Assembly: GCA_963719135.1 (NCBI GenBank)
Contig: CAVRAZ010000001.1
Location: 496,001 to 560,000, forward strand
Length of the DNA stretch: 64,000 nt
From: CAVRAZ01 sp963719135
GTDB taxonomy: Bacteria > Pseudomonadota > Gammaproteobacteria > DSM-19610
Reading direction: 5' to 3'
Shown: piece by piece, positions 37,455-47,384 of the stretch
Position numbering within the stretch: the stretch's first letter is position 1
How the letters are laid out: every line of letters starts with the position of its first letter
The notes under the pieces: generated by a model
What the model was told of the DNA's origin: nothing
Database searches by the model: none
Seen by the model: the letters and a program-made list of their open reading frames with translations, nothing else
Translations under genes and position numbers: made by a program

Positions 37455-39254
37455 CTAATTCTTCCGCACCCAGGTCCCGGTCTTGGCCTTGTTGTTTCCC
37501 ATACGCGGATCGGCCGTGTCGGACCAGGTGGTCGCGTAGTCGAGGATCCACCCGCCGCTCTTGGGCTGCACGCGGATCACCACGGTCCTCGAGTCGCCAC
37601 TCGCCAGGTTGCCCAGCCAGCACTTGACCACGCCGCCCCAGAAGCCGCAGGTGCCTTTGTCGGGCTCGATGCCCTGCATGACCACGCTCGACGGCGGCGT
37701 GTCGTTCAGCCGCAGGCGTTTGGCGGTGCTCGGCCCTTGGTTGGTAATGGTGAGCGTGTAGATCAGCGTGCCGTTCTTCGCGATGGGATCGGGGGCGTCG
37801 GTCGGCGTTACCGCCAGGTCGGCGGTGTTGGGAACCGCCTCGTTCACCCTGAGCGAGGTGCTGCCCATGGCGCCGTCGGCGGCAGCGGTGATGAGCGTGC
37901 TGCCCGGCGCAAGGGCGGTCGCCAGGCCAGAGTCGTCGATCGAGGCGACGGTCGGGTCGCTGCTGTCCCATACTATGGGCACGCTCGGCGTGCCGATGAC
38001 CGAGACCAGCGTCGCCGAGTAGAATGCCGTCGTCCCATTCCCATTGCCCAACTGGCCAAACTGATTCAGTCCAGCGCATTGCACCTCACCACTCGCAAAC
38101 AGCGCGCAGGTGTGCTGCTCTCCCGCCGCGAGCGCCGCGGGAGAACTGATCCCGCTCACGACGGGGAGCACATTGGTATCTGAATACGTGCCGTTGCCAT
38201 ATTCGCCAAAGCCGTTCGTACCCCAGCACTGCACCTCGCCATTGGTGAGCCGCGCGCAATTGAAGTGGGCGCCGGCAACCAGCGACGTAGCGGTACTGAT
38301 CCCGCTCACCCTGACGGGGGTGGTGGAATCGGTTGTCGTGCCATTGCCCAACTGGCCGGTCAGGTTACGCCCCCAGCATCGCACCTCACTGCTGGCAAGC
38401 AATGCGCAACTGTCATTGCTCCCCACCACTACAGCGCTGGCGTTGCTGATATTGCTCACCGTGACGGGGATGTTGGAATCGGTTGTTGTACCATTGCCCA
38501 ACTGGCCATAGCTGTTGGCCCCCCAGCATTGCACCGTACCGTTCGCGAGCCGCGCACAGGTCTGAACTCCTCCCGCCGCCACTGCCGTGGCGGTGCTGAT
38601 CCCGCTCACCGTGACGGGGACGCGGGAATCGGTTGTCGTGCCATTACCCAGCTCGCCATAGCTGTTATCCCCCCAGCATTGCACCGTACCGTTCGCGAGC
38701 AGTGCGCAGCTGTGATATGTCCCGGCCGCCACCGCCGTGGCGCTGCTGATCCCGCTCACCGTGACGGGGGTACGGATAAAGCGAGTGCCACCGCCACGCT
38801 GACCAGAGTCGTCATACCCCCAGCATTGCACCGCGCCGCTGGCGAGCACAGCGCAGGTGTGATAGCCCCCACCGGCCAGCGCCGTGGCGGTGTTGATGCC
38901 GCTCACGGTGACGGGGATATTGGAATCGATCGCTGTACCATCGCCCAGTTGGCCATAGGGGTTATGCCCCCAGCATTGCACCGCGCCATTGGCAAGCCGC
39001 GCGCAGGTGTGGTTCCACCCCGCCGCCAGCGCCGTGACGGGCGAGCCCGGCAGTTGCACTATGGACCCGTCGCTGAACGTCCCGATCGCCTTGAAGGCCT
39101 GCGTTTGGCCGTTGTTAATGGCCGGATCCGCCGGGGTGACGTCAATGCCCGTGAGCGTTTCCGCCGCTGGCGCCGGAGTGGACATGAACAGGCCGCCCAC
39201 CAGCAACAAAGCGATTGAATACGCCGCCTGTGAAATTCGATCGAAGTGATACAT
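37455..39254 (-). CDS. Secreted seven-blade RCC1-repeat protein with Ig-like and DUF11 domains
   Basis: 599 residues from the ATG at 39254 with a signal peptide (cleavage after TPAPAA). An Ig-like (Big_2 type) domain begins (LTGIDVTPADPAINNG), is interrupted at about residue 68 by seven RCC1 repeats of about 50 residues (each with HTCA..NG.VQCWG and GQLGNGT), and resumes at about 425 (WDSSDPTVASIDDSGLAT). A DUF11-like domain follows (LAVTPTDAPDPIAKNG). Seven blades would close a propeller. It is probably an extracellular or surface protein of unknown binding partner. Confidence 0.85.
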   Translation of the reverse strand: MYHFDRISQAAYSIALLLVGGLFMSTPAPAAETLTGIDVTPADPAINNGQTQAFKAIGTFSDGSIVQLPGSPVTALAAGWNHTCARLANGAVQCWGHNPYGQLGDGTAIDSNIPVTVSGINTATALAGGGYHTCAVLASGAVQCWGYDDSGQRGGGTRFIRTPVTVSGISSATAVAAGTYHSCALLANGTVQCWGDNSYGELGNGTTTDSRVPVTVSGISTATAVAAGGVQTCARLANGTVQCWGANSYGQLGNGTTTDSNIPVTVSNISNASAVVVGSNDSCALLASSEVRCWGRNLTGQLGNGTTTDSTTPVRVSGISTATSLVAGAHFNCARLTNGEVQCWGTNGFGEYGNGTYSDTNVLPVVSGISSPAALAAGEQHTCALFASGEVQCAGLNQFGQLGNGNGTTAFYSATLVSVIGTPSVPIVWDSSDPTVASIDDSGLATALAPGSTLITAAADGAMGSTSLRVNEAVPNTADLAVTPTDAPDPIAKNGTLIYTLTITNQGPSTAKRLRLNDTPPSSVVMQGIEPDKGTCGFWGGVVKCWLGNLASGDSRTVVIRVQPKSGGWILDYATTWSDTADPRMGNNKAKTGTWVRKN

Positions 39255-39338
39255 GGCTGACACCTCTCCTGTCTGAGATCTCCTGGTGTTGGTCTCAGTC
39301 TTGATTCTTAACAAAGCGCTGAACAAACCCGTTTCGGC

Positions 39339-39403
39339 CATTGCGGCGAACGCCGGAATCGAGGCGATCAATCACCTGGACCCCGGCCTGCGCCGGGGTG
39401 ACG
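39339..39403. repeat. REP-type inverted repeat, degenerate
   Basis: Facing arms at 39339-39363 and 39375-39403, upstream of the RCC1 gene. The 470-bp gap 39255-39724 otherwise shows no gene. Confidence 0.65.
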
Positions 39404-39673
39404 AATTGATCAAACGTTCCTTGGTCCAATACTAACCTTGACATCCTGCGAAGTCTTGACAGAAGTCTTGACATCCGTCAAATCGACTGTCGATGTGCCG
39501 TATTTGCCACATCCTCTTCATCGCTTCGGTTTGAAGTGTAGTTCAGGATCCCGGCGGTCACCGCGCCATGCAAGGTCCTCGCATCGCGCGTCGCTGCCGG
39601 AACAGCGGGAAAGACCAGGGTTTATGCGAATCTCCCGGCTCGATGAACTCTGGCATGCCCCCTTCGATTTTGT

Positions 39674-39688
39674 CGCCTATAATAGGCG
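39674..39688. promoter_or_regulatory. Consensus -10 element within a 15-bp palindrome
   Basis: CGCCTATAATAGGCG is a perfect odd palindrome that contains TATAAT (39678-39683), 42 bp upstream of the next start codon. No good -35 is visible at 17 bp. It may be an operator overlapping the promoter. Confidence 0.4.
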
Positions 39689-39724
39689 GGCATTCGTTTC
39701 ACCCACCGGACAGCGACAGACCTC

Positions 39725-40099
39725 TTGAAAAAGTCAACCAAAGCCGCGCTCCTATCGGCGCTGGTATTTCCGGGCCTCGGGCACATCTACCTGAAGAAGT
39801 ACCTGCCCGGACTGGTATTGGCCGGCGCGTCGTTTGCCGCGCTCTACTATTTGATTGCGGACGCCACGGACAAGGCTTTCGAGATCGTGGACAAACTCCA
39901 GAGCGGCGATGCCCCGGCTGATATCGACAGCATCACGGCCATGCTGTCACAACAACCTGCCGGCGCCGATGCGCAACTGCTGAATGTTGCCACCATCGCA
40001 TTGGTCATCTGTTGGCTGGTTGGCATCGTCGATTCCTATCGTGTCGGATCTGCGGCAGACAAGAAAAACGACGACCCCAAAGCGGACAGGACCGCCTGA
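39725..40099 (+). CDS. Small membrane protein
   Basis: 124 residues starting at TTG (read MKKSTKAALL). The beginning is a hydrophobic hairpin with FPGLGHIYLKKYLPG, as in small proteins with a GxGHxYLG-like motif; a second membrane segment lies at about 88-107. The tail is charged. No functional domain is known to me. The TTG start is the only one before the hydrophobic segment. Confidence 0.6.
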   Translation: MKKSTKAALLSALVFPGLGHIYLKKYLPGLVLAGASFAALYYLIADATDKAFEIVDKLQSGDAPADIDSITAMLSQQPAGADAQLLNVATIALVICWLVGIVDSYRVGSAADKKNDDPKADRTA

Positions 40100-40330
40100 A
40101 GAACTTCGGACCAGGCCGTCATGCCGGCGCAGCCGCACAACAGCGCGAAGCGCGTTGAACCCACGAAGCGTGGCCCGAACGGCGGGCGACGTGGGTGATC
40201 CCTTCGCGTCAGTGCGCTGCAGGCCGGCTTTCGCCGAGGTGGGGGTTCAGGACTCGATCCGGGGCGCCTTAGTATTGTCCAGCCGATGCCGAAAGAAAGC
40301 GGATAATTCCAAACGCAAGGATTCGGAACC

Positions 40331-43060
40331 ATGGGTGCCGCACTCTGGGCGATCGTCGGCGCGATAGTGGGCGGACTGATATTCGAACTGCCCGGAGTGC
40401 TGCTGGGCGGCATCGCCGGGTTGCTTTTTGGCCGCGTCAGCACGCTTCAGGACCGACTGGCGAAACTGGAAGAGCAATTCAAGGTCTCGGTTTCGGGCCT
40501 CAAGGCCCGGGTCTCCGATCTCGAAAGCCGCCACGGTCAGGTGGACGGGGTCGCGCCGCACGAGGAAGCGCCGGCACCCATCGACATCACCGACACGGCC
40601 GCTTCGGGGCGAAGCCGCGCGCTCAACGCCGCCCGCCGCGGCGCCGGTGAAGCCCGCGCGCCGTCGAAGAGGAAACGCGCGCCGGCTGGTATCGCCCGGG
40701 GGACAAACGCCCGCCTGACTTCGTCGACGAACTCAGCCGCAAGGTCGCGGCCTCGTTCACGCAGGGCAACCCGGTGGTCCGCATCGGCGTCGTCATCCTG
40801 TTTTTCGGTGTGTCGTTTCTCGTCAAGTACGCCGCCGAACGCAATGTGTTTCCGATCGAACTGCGCCTGGCTGCCGTCGCGCTAGCGGCGACCGGCGTAC
40901 TGGTCGTCGGCTGGCGGCTGCGCGAACGGCCCGGCGCCTACGGCCTGGTGTTGCAGGGCGGCGCGGTCGCGGTTCTGTACCTGACGGCGTTCGGCACGGC
41001 GAAACTCTACAACCTGGTGCCGGTCGGCCTTGCGTTCGCGCTGGTAACCTGCCTCGTCACGCTGTCCGGCGTGCTGGCGGTGCTGCAGGACGCGCGGGTC
41101 ATGGCGATGTTCGGCGCCGCCGGCGGTTTCATCACGCCCATCCTGCTGTCCAGCGGCAGCGGCAATCACGTCGCGTTGTTCTCCTATTATGCGCTGCTCA
41201 ACGCCGGCATCCTCGGCATCGCCTGGTTCAAGTCCTGGCGCGAACTGAACCTCGTCGGGTTCCTGTTCACGTTCGTGATCGGCGCGGCCTGGGGCTACGA
41301 AAGCTACCGGCCCGAGTATTTCAACACGACTGAACCCTTCCTCGTACTGTTCTTCCTGTTCTACGCCGCGATCTCGGTGCTGTTCGCGCAGCGCCAGCCG
41401 CCGCAACTGAAAGGCTACATCGACGGCAGCCTGGTGTTCGGTGTGCCGCTGGCGGGCTTCACGCTGCAAAGCGCGCTGGTCTACGACCTGCAATACGGGC
41501 TGGCGTTCAGCGCGCTGGCGCTCGGCGCCTTCTATATCCCGCTGGCGCGCGCGCTCTGGAAGCGGCAGGGCACCGGCATGCGGCTGCTGACCGAGGCGTT
41601 CCTCGCGCTGGGGGTGGTGTTCGGCAGTCTCGCCGTTCCTTTCGCCTTCAGCGGGCACTGGACGGCGGCGACCTGGTCGCTCGAAGGCGCGGCGCTGGTG
41701 TGGGTCGGCATCCATCAGAACCGCCGGCTTGCGCGCGGGTTCGGTCTGCTGTTGCAGTTCGGCGCCGGCTGCGCCTTTCTGGCCGGGTTCGAGCACGCAA
41801 AGCCGTTGCACGCCTTCGTCAACGGTCCCTTCCTGGGTGCGCTGGCGATCAGCCTCGGCGCGCTGTTTTCGAGCTGGCAACTGTACCGGCACCGGGAGCG
41901 GCTCGTCGCGTTCGAAGCGCGCTTCGCCCTGCCGGTATTTGCCTGGGGTCTGCTCTGGTGGTCCGGCGACGGACTGCATGAACTCGACCTGACCCTGTCC
42001 AATCTGCATCTGCCCTACGGCATCCTGACCTTCGGCGTCGTCAGCGCACTGCTGGCCGTCTGGATCGGCGCGCGATTGCGCTGGCCCTGGCTGGCGCGCG
42101 CCGCAACCGCTGCTGTTGCCGCTCGGCATCCTGGTGTCGCTGGCGCTGTACGACCTGCACCTGTCCCGGCATCCGGCGCAATACTGGGGCTGGTGGGTTT
42201 TCCCGGCGGCGCTGATCGCTCATCTGTGGGTGTTGCGCGCGGGCGCAGCGTACTGGCCGAAAGCGCTGGAATTGCCGTGGCACGCCGGCGGCCTGCTGTG
42301 GCTGGTGTTTCTGCTCGCCTGGCAATGCGCCTGGGGCGTCGATCAACTGGCCGGCGGCGGCCGCGGCTGGCCACTGCTGGCGTGGGGCTCCGTTCCGGCG
42401 TTGTCGCTGCTGCTCCTGGTGAAGCTGGGACAGCGTCTGGCGGCGCCCGTGCGCAGGGTCCCGAATGCCTACCTGGGCGCGGGACTGGTGCCGCTGGCGG
42501 CCGCGATCTGGGTCTGGATACTCTACGGCTGCACGCAGGAAGGCGATCCGTCGCCCCTGCCCTATCTGCCGGTCGTCAACCCCCTCGACCTCGTTGAACT
42601 GCTGTGCCTCTACGCGCTGATCGTCTGGTGGAAGAAGACGCCCGACAGCGGCCGCCAGCCGGTCGCCGCGCTCGGCCCGGCGCTGCCGGCCGCCGTCGCA
42701 CTGGCCGCCTTCGCCTGGCTCAACGCGCTGGTCGCCCGCACGGTTCACTTCTGGTCGGGGGTCGACTTCACCCTGCCGGCGCTGCATCATTCGATGGTCT
42801 ATCAGGCGTCCGTTTCGATCCTGTGGAGCACGGTCGCGCTGCTGGTCATGGTCTATGCCAGCCGCCGTGTGCAGCGCACCCTGTGGTTCGCGGGCTCGGC
42901 AGTGCTGGCGCTGGTGGTCGCGAAACTGTTCGTCATCGACCTGTCGAGTTCGGGCACGGTTGCGCGCATCGTTTCGTTTCTCGCCGTGGGAGGCTTCATG
43001 CTCGTGATCGGCTATTTTTCGCCGCTGCCGCCGCGCCGCGGCCTGGAAGACAGCGCGTGA
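40331..43060 (+). pseudogene. DUF2339 polytopic membrane protein, frameshifted
   Basis: Three frames together give one DUF2339 protein of about 900 residues. The first segment (40331 to about 40640) has a short membrane helix and a coiled coil (LQDRLAKLEEQF). The frame then changes in the proline/alanine-rich linker, and coding resumes at about 40660 (VEEETRAGWYRPG) through many membrane helices. A second shift at about 42098-42108 moves into the frame that ends at 43060. Both shifts lie in GC-rich stretches, so real decay and sequence errors are both possible. The downstream DUF3999 gene overlaps by 4 bp, as in intact loci. Confidence 0.75.
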
Positions 43061-44436
43061 AGCGGGCGCTGAGCCTGCTTGCGCTGTTCCTGTTGAACGA
43101 CGCGGTCGGTGCCGCGCCCGCGCTCGACGATTTCGCCTATGCCTTCGAACTGGAAACACAGCAGCCCGCCGGCGTCTATGCGCTGCCGTTACCGGAAGCC
43201 GTGTACACCCGCTCGCTCACGCCCGACCTGAGCGACGTGGCGGTGTTCAACGCCGCGGGCGAAACGGTGCCGCACGCTGTGCAGAACCCGCCGCCGGAAC
43301 CGGCCACGAAGCCGGCGCCGGTCGAACTGGCCTACTTTCCGCTGTATGAAAACAAAGCGGAGATCCCCGAGCAACTGACCATCAAACTGTTGGCCGACTT
43401 TGCAAGCGCGTCGGTCGAGCTGGAAAAAAAGCCGGCCCCCGAAAGCGGCGCCGTCATCGCCTACATCGTCGATAGCGGAAAGCGCGATCGGACGCTCGAC
43501 CCCGACATCGAAGCGCTGGTGATCGACTGGAGCAACACCGGCGACAGCTTCATCACTCACATCGATATCGAGTCGAGCGCCGATCTCGCGCACTGGGTGC
43601 CGATCAGGCGCGACGCAGCACTCGCGCGCCTGAGCTACGCAGGCCGGCAGCTTGAGCAGAATCGCGTCGAACTCACGGAGCGGCCGGACCGCTTTCTGAG
43701 AATCCTGTGGCCCGCGGGACGCGCCGGCGCCGGCATCGATGCCGTCCGCGCTGTCTTCGCCCAACGCCCTGGCGCCGTCGAGCGGCAGTGGAAGACTATC
43801 GCCGGCCACTACAACGACGATGAAGCGAATCCAGCCGTGGAATACGAGAGTCCCGGCCATCTGCCGATCGCGGAAATCAATCTGGCGCTGGGCAATGTCA
43901 ACAGCCTCCTGCAGGGCAGGATCTATTCGCGCGACGACCCCGAACGGCCGTGGCATGCGCGCGGCGAGCAACTTTTCTATCGCGTGCAGCTAGCGGATAC
44001 CGAGATGACCAACCCGGACATCGCGGTGCGGCCGACCACCGATCGGTACTGGCGCGTGACCTACGATCCGCAACAGGCCGGCTTCGGCAGCGAAGCGCCC
44101 TGGCTGCACGTCGGCTGGACCCCGCATCGGCTGGTCTTCCTCGCCCGCGGCAGCGGTCCCTATACGCTGGCCTACGGCAGCGCCCGCGCGCGCACCCGGC
44201 AGGCGCCGGTCGGGCAACTGCTGGACGAACTGAACAAAGCGATGGACACCCTGCCGATGGGCACGGCGCAGGCGGGCCGCGCGTTGCACGCCGGCGGTGC
44301 CGACGCGCTGATGCCGCCGCTATCGCCGCTGCCCTGGCGCAACTGGCTGCTGTGGTCGAGCCTGATTTTCGGTGTGCTGGTGCTGGGCTTTTTCGCCGTG
44401 CGTCTCTACCGGCAACTGAACCCGACGCCGCGCTGA
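43057..44436 (+). CDS. DUF3999 membrane-anchored protein
   Basis: 459 residues starting at GTG in the overlap with DUF2339. Signal peptide at the N-terminus, a long periplasmic beta-rich region, and one C-terminal membrane helix (LWSSLIFGVLVLGFFAVRL). DUF2339 and DUF3999 genes are often adjacent, which supports both calls. The function is unknown; a cell-envelope role is likely. Confidence 0.8.
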   Translation: MKRALSLLALFLLNDAVGAAPALDDFAYAFELETQQPAGVYALPLPEAVYTRSLTPDLSDVAVFNAAGETVPHAVQNPPPEPATKPAPVELAYFPLYENKAEIPEQLTIKLLADFASASVELEKKPAPESGAVIAYIVDSGKRDRTLDPDIEALVIDWSNTGDSFITHIDIESSADLAHWVPIRRDAALARLSYAGRQLEQNRVELTERPDRFLRILWPAGRAGAGIDAVRAVFAQRPGAVERQWKTIAGHYNDDEANPAVEYESPGHLPIAEINLALGNVNSLLQGRIYSRDDPERPWHARGEQLFYRVQLADTEMTNPDIAVRPTTDRYWRVTYDPQQAGFGSEAPWLHVGWTPHRLVFLARGSGPYTLAYGSARARTRQAPVGQLLDELNKAMDTLPMGTAQAGRALHAGGADALMPPLSPLPWRNWLLWSSLIFGVLVLGFFAVRLYRQLNPTPR

Positions 44437-44520
44437 GCCAAGTCCGCAAGGGAAGACGTGGGGACCGAGAGATTCGGAAATGCTCCCTGCGCGCCCTTTT
44501 CCCCTGACCTCAGTTCGCGG

Positions 44521-44994
44521 TCAAAGCAGATCGCCATTCAACCGGTCCAATATCATGGGCAGCGTCCCATTGACCAGATCGAAAAGTTCAGATTGCGCAG
44601 CCATCGGTGACACGTGGTCGCCGATACCGACGCCGTAAACACGAATCTCCGGCAAATCAGGTTCGATCAGCACCAGCAGCTCCAGCGCCTGGCGGAGATC
44701 CACACCGTGCGACGAACACCGGCCGGCGGCATCGGCCAGGTCGCGCCAGTTCAGCCGCTGCACCGACCCCTGTGCCGCCGGCATCGCATCGATCAGCGCC
44801 AGCACTTCCACATCCCGCACCAGCGTCGGAAGCTGCGCAGGCACTGCACAGTTATCGAACGTCAGCTCGACGCCCGGCAACACCGCGCCGAGGTCCATGC
44901 CGGCCAGCCGCTCGACGATACGCCAGCCGATTTCATCGAGCCCGATACCCGAGCCGATGCCGACGACCTGCACGCGTCTGACGGACTTCTCCAC
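44521..44994 (-). CDS. Hydrogenase maturation protease (M52 family), second copy
   Basis: 157 residues from a GTG at 44994 behind AGGGG. The start VQVVGIGSGIGLDEIGW matches the M52 pattern with its nickel-sensing acid, though the usual GxGN is GIGSG here. An acid in LIDAMPA and a conserved His near the end (GIGDHVSP) fit the family. It differs from the protease at 30153, so it probably serves the group 3b HydA, about 24 kb away. The in-frame sequence further upstream runs into a REP and is not coding. Confidence 0.75.
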   Translation of the reverse strand: MEKSVRRVQVVGIGSGIGLDEIGWRIVERLAGMDLGAVLPGVELTFDNCAVPAQLPTLVRDVEVLALIDAMPAAQGSVQRLNWRDLADAAGRCSSHGVDLRQALELLVLIEPDLPEIRVYGVGIGDHVSPMAAQSELFDLVNGTLPMILDRLNGDLL

Positions 44995-45104
44995 AGATCC
45001 CCTACCTTGCCGCCCGCGCGTCGAAACAGGCGCGGATCGGACTGAATTTCCAGAGCCCGGCTGTTCACGACCGGAATACGAGCGCGCCGGAGGCGCCTGG
45101 TGCG

Positions 45105-45130
45105 GGATCCCGGCCTGCGCCGGGATGACG
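45105..45130. repeat. REP half-element
   Basis: A short hairpin (CCCGGC/GCCGGG) with the usual GGATGAC-type end, within the 313-bp gap 44995-45307, which contains no gene. Confidence 0.6.
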
Positions 45131-45307
45131 GGGTAATTCCAGGCAACGCAGCAAATCCAGGGAATGACGGCGTGTAGCAGAGGTGCGATGAAACGCCGCA
45201 GCCGAAAGGTGATTCGGCACCCCGCTCCTCGCCTCGCACCCTCTTCCCTCATCGGTTACAATCGAAGCCGCGTCAAAATCCGAGACAACGTACCCGAGAT
45301 CCGACCC

Positions 45308-45625
45308 ATGATCAGTGTGACACCTGAGGCGGCCAAGTTCATCAAGGAATCCGCGAAACAGGGCAACACGCAGGGCATGCCGCTGCGCATCGCGGCGATG
45401 CGTCAGCCCGACGGCAACCTGCACTATGCCCTGGGTTTCGACGATACCACGCGCGACAACGACCAGACCTACCAGTCCGAGGGCATCGACGTCGTGGTCG
45501 CCGACGCGAGCCTGCCGTTGCTCAACGGCACCGTGATCGATTATGTCGAACTCGAGCCAGGCCGGTTCGAGATTATATTCGTCAACCCCAACGACCCCGC
45601 CCGGCAGGACCGTTCCGGCGGCTGA
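45308..45625 (+). CDS. Cysteine-free A-type carrier homologue (DsrR-like)
   Basis: 105 residues from the ATG at 45308. The fold is that of IscA/HesB (SVTPEAAKFIKESA at the start, DYVELEPGRFEIIF near residue 78), but all three cluster-binding cysteines are missing and the protein has none at all. DsrR of A. vinosum is a known IscA-like protein lacking these cysteines and needed for normal dsr expression, so this is a good candidate for the dsrR missing after dsrN. It lies 33 kb from the dsr operon, just before a two-component system. Confidence 0.7.
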   Translation: MISVTPEAAKFIKESAKQGNTQGMPLRIAAMRQPDGNLHYALGFDDTTRDNDQTYQSEGIDVVVADASLPLLNGTVIDYVELEPGRFEIIFVNPNDPARQDRSGG

Positions 45626-45734
45626 CCCGGCCGGCCAATCCCCCCGATCAGCGGGGAAATACGCGCGGCCGGCGGCTGTCGCCCGGTGCGTTCGGTGGTA
45701 TATTGAAATGCTGTTGGCACTCAGTATGCGGCCC

Positions 45735-47384
45735 ATGACCACCGACATCGACACCAAATCGGGAGCGGAACGCGCGGATGTACAGGCGTCGCGGCAGCAC
45801 CCGCGCGACTGGGCGCGAAACCAGCCGTTCATCACCCTGCTCGCGGCGCTGGGCGGTCTGCTGCTGGCGCTGGGCGTGGCGAACCTCTGGTTCTATTTCA
45901 GCGCCGGCGAACGCCACTGGCTGCAACTGGCCAACAGCATCCTGCTGGTGATCGGCATTCTATTCCTGGTCTATGCGTACCAGACCGCGCGCCGCGACCT
46001 GCTCGGGCCGCTGGCGGAAGTGCGCGACTGGGCCCAGCGCATGCGCCAGGGCCAGTTGAACGTGCGCCTGCCGGCGACCGGCCACATCGAGTTTCGCGAT
46101 CTGTATCGCGACATCAACGGTCTGGGCGACCGGCTGCAGACGCTGTCGCTGGACATGCAGAGCCAGGTCGAACAACAGACCCAGCGCATCCAGCAGAAAA
46201 CCAACTCGCTGGAAATACTCTACGACGTCGCCGCCAGCATCAACGCCGCGCGCGACCTGGAAGACCTGCTGACGCGCTTTCTGCACACACTGAAGAACGT
46301 GGTCAGCGCGCGCGGCGGCATGGTGCGCATGCTCAACGCCGACGGCCAGATGCAACTGATCGCCAGCAGCGGCCTGTCGCCCGAAATCGTCGCGCAGGAA
46401 AAGCTGGTCAGCGTCGAGCGCTGCCTGTGCGGCCAGGTCGCGCGCCAAGGCGACGTGCAGGCCCTGCCCGATCTGAAGAGCTGCGGGTTCTATGCCGGCC
46501 AGCCGTTCTTCGAGGACGAAAACGTCGAGATGATCGCCGTGCCGCTGCGTTACCGCGGCAAGACGCTGGGGGTGTACAACCTGTTCACCGAGCAGCCCGG
46601 CCTGGTCGAACGCGAGGACATGCGCGCGCTGCTCACCAGCATCGGCCACCACCTGGGCATGGCCATCGAGAAGTCGCGGCTGGACGAGGAAGCCAATCTG
46701 CTGTCGATCATGGAGGAGCGCACGCGCATGGCCAACGAGCTGCACGACTCGCTGGCGCAGAGTCTCGCCAGTCTGCGCTTTCAGGTGCGCGTGCTCGACG
46801 AGACGCTGCACAGCGGCGACGAGTCGGCCCTGTGGCAGGAGCTGGAGCGCATCGAAAACAGCCTGGACGAAGCCTATACCGAACTGCGCGAGCTGATCGC
46901 GCACTTCCGCGCGCCGGTCGACAAGCGCGGCCTGATCCCGGCGGTGCAGCAGACCATCGAGCGGTTCCGCCGCGACTCGCAGGTCAACGCCTACCTGCAG
47001 ATGGAATGGGACAACGCCGCACTGCCCGCCGACGTGGAGATCCAGGTGCTGCGCATCATCCAGGAAGCGCTGGCCAACATCCGCAAGCACGCCCAGGCGA
47101 ACGCCGTACGCATCATCATGCGCGCGCGCCCCAACGACGAATTCATGGTGCTGGTCGAGGACGACGGCATCGGCATCCAGGAACCGGCCGACGGCGGGCC
47201 CGGGGAACATCTGGGCCTGAAGATCCTGCATGAACGCGCCGCGCGCATCGGCGGCGCGCTGCGCATCGAAAGCGAGTCGGGCGAAGGCACGCGCGTGATC
47301 CTGACCTTCAGGCGCCCCGACAGCCCGGGCAAGCCGCCGCAGAGCGCCGTCGACATCGGGTCACCCAGGGTCGTATCGCGCTGA
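45735..47384 (+). CDS. NarX-type sensor histidine kinase with GAF domain
   Basis: 549 residues from the ATG at 45735; in-frame ATGs at 45708 and 45726 are possible. Two membrane helices (about 33-55 and 65-80), a HAMP-like region, a GAF domain (about 170-320), a HisKA_3 phosphoacceptor (ANELHDSLAQSLA) and an HATPase domain (ALANIRKHA, DDGIGI). The GAF domain contains a C-x-C-x17-C pattern (ERCLCGQ, then LKSCGF), which may be a redox or metal sensor. The response regulator gene overlaps the stop by one base. Confidence 0.88.
   Translation: MTTDIDTKSGAERADVQASRQHPRDWARNQPFITLLAALGGLLLALGVANLWFYFSAGERHWLQLANSILLVIGILFLVYAYQTARRDLLGPLAEVRDWAQRMRQGQLNVRLPATGHIEFRDLYRDINGLGDRLQTLSLDMQSQVEQQTQRIQQKTNSLEILYDVAASINAARDLEDLLTRFLHTLKNVVSARGGMVRMLNADGQMQLIASSGLSPEIVAQEKLVSVERCLCGQVARQGDVQALPDLKSCGFYAGQPFFEDENVEMIAVPLRYRGKTLGVYNLFTEQPGLVEREDMRALLTSIGHHLGMAIEKSRLDEEANLLSIMEERTRMANELHDSLAQSLASLRFQVRVLDETLHSGDESALWQELERIENSLDEAYTELRELIAHFRAPVDKRGLIPAVQQTIERFRRDSQVNAYLQMEWDNAALPADVEIQVLRIIQEALANIRKHAQANAVRIIMRARPNDEFMVLVEDDGIGIQEPADGGPGEHLGLKILHERAARIGGALRIESESGEGTRVILTFRRPDSPGKPPQSAVDIGSPRVVSR

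Noticed and set aside
38040..39010. Periodic DNA repeats of about 150 bp, considered as a non-coding repeat array
   Set aside because: They encode the seven RCC1 blades of one intact reading frame.
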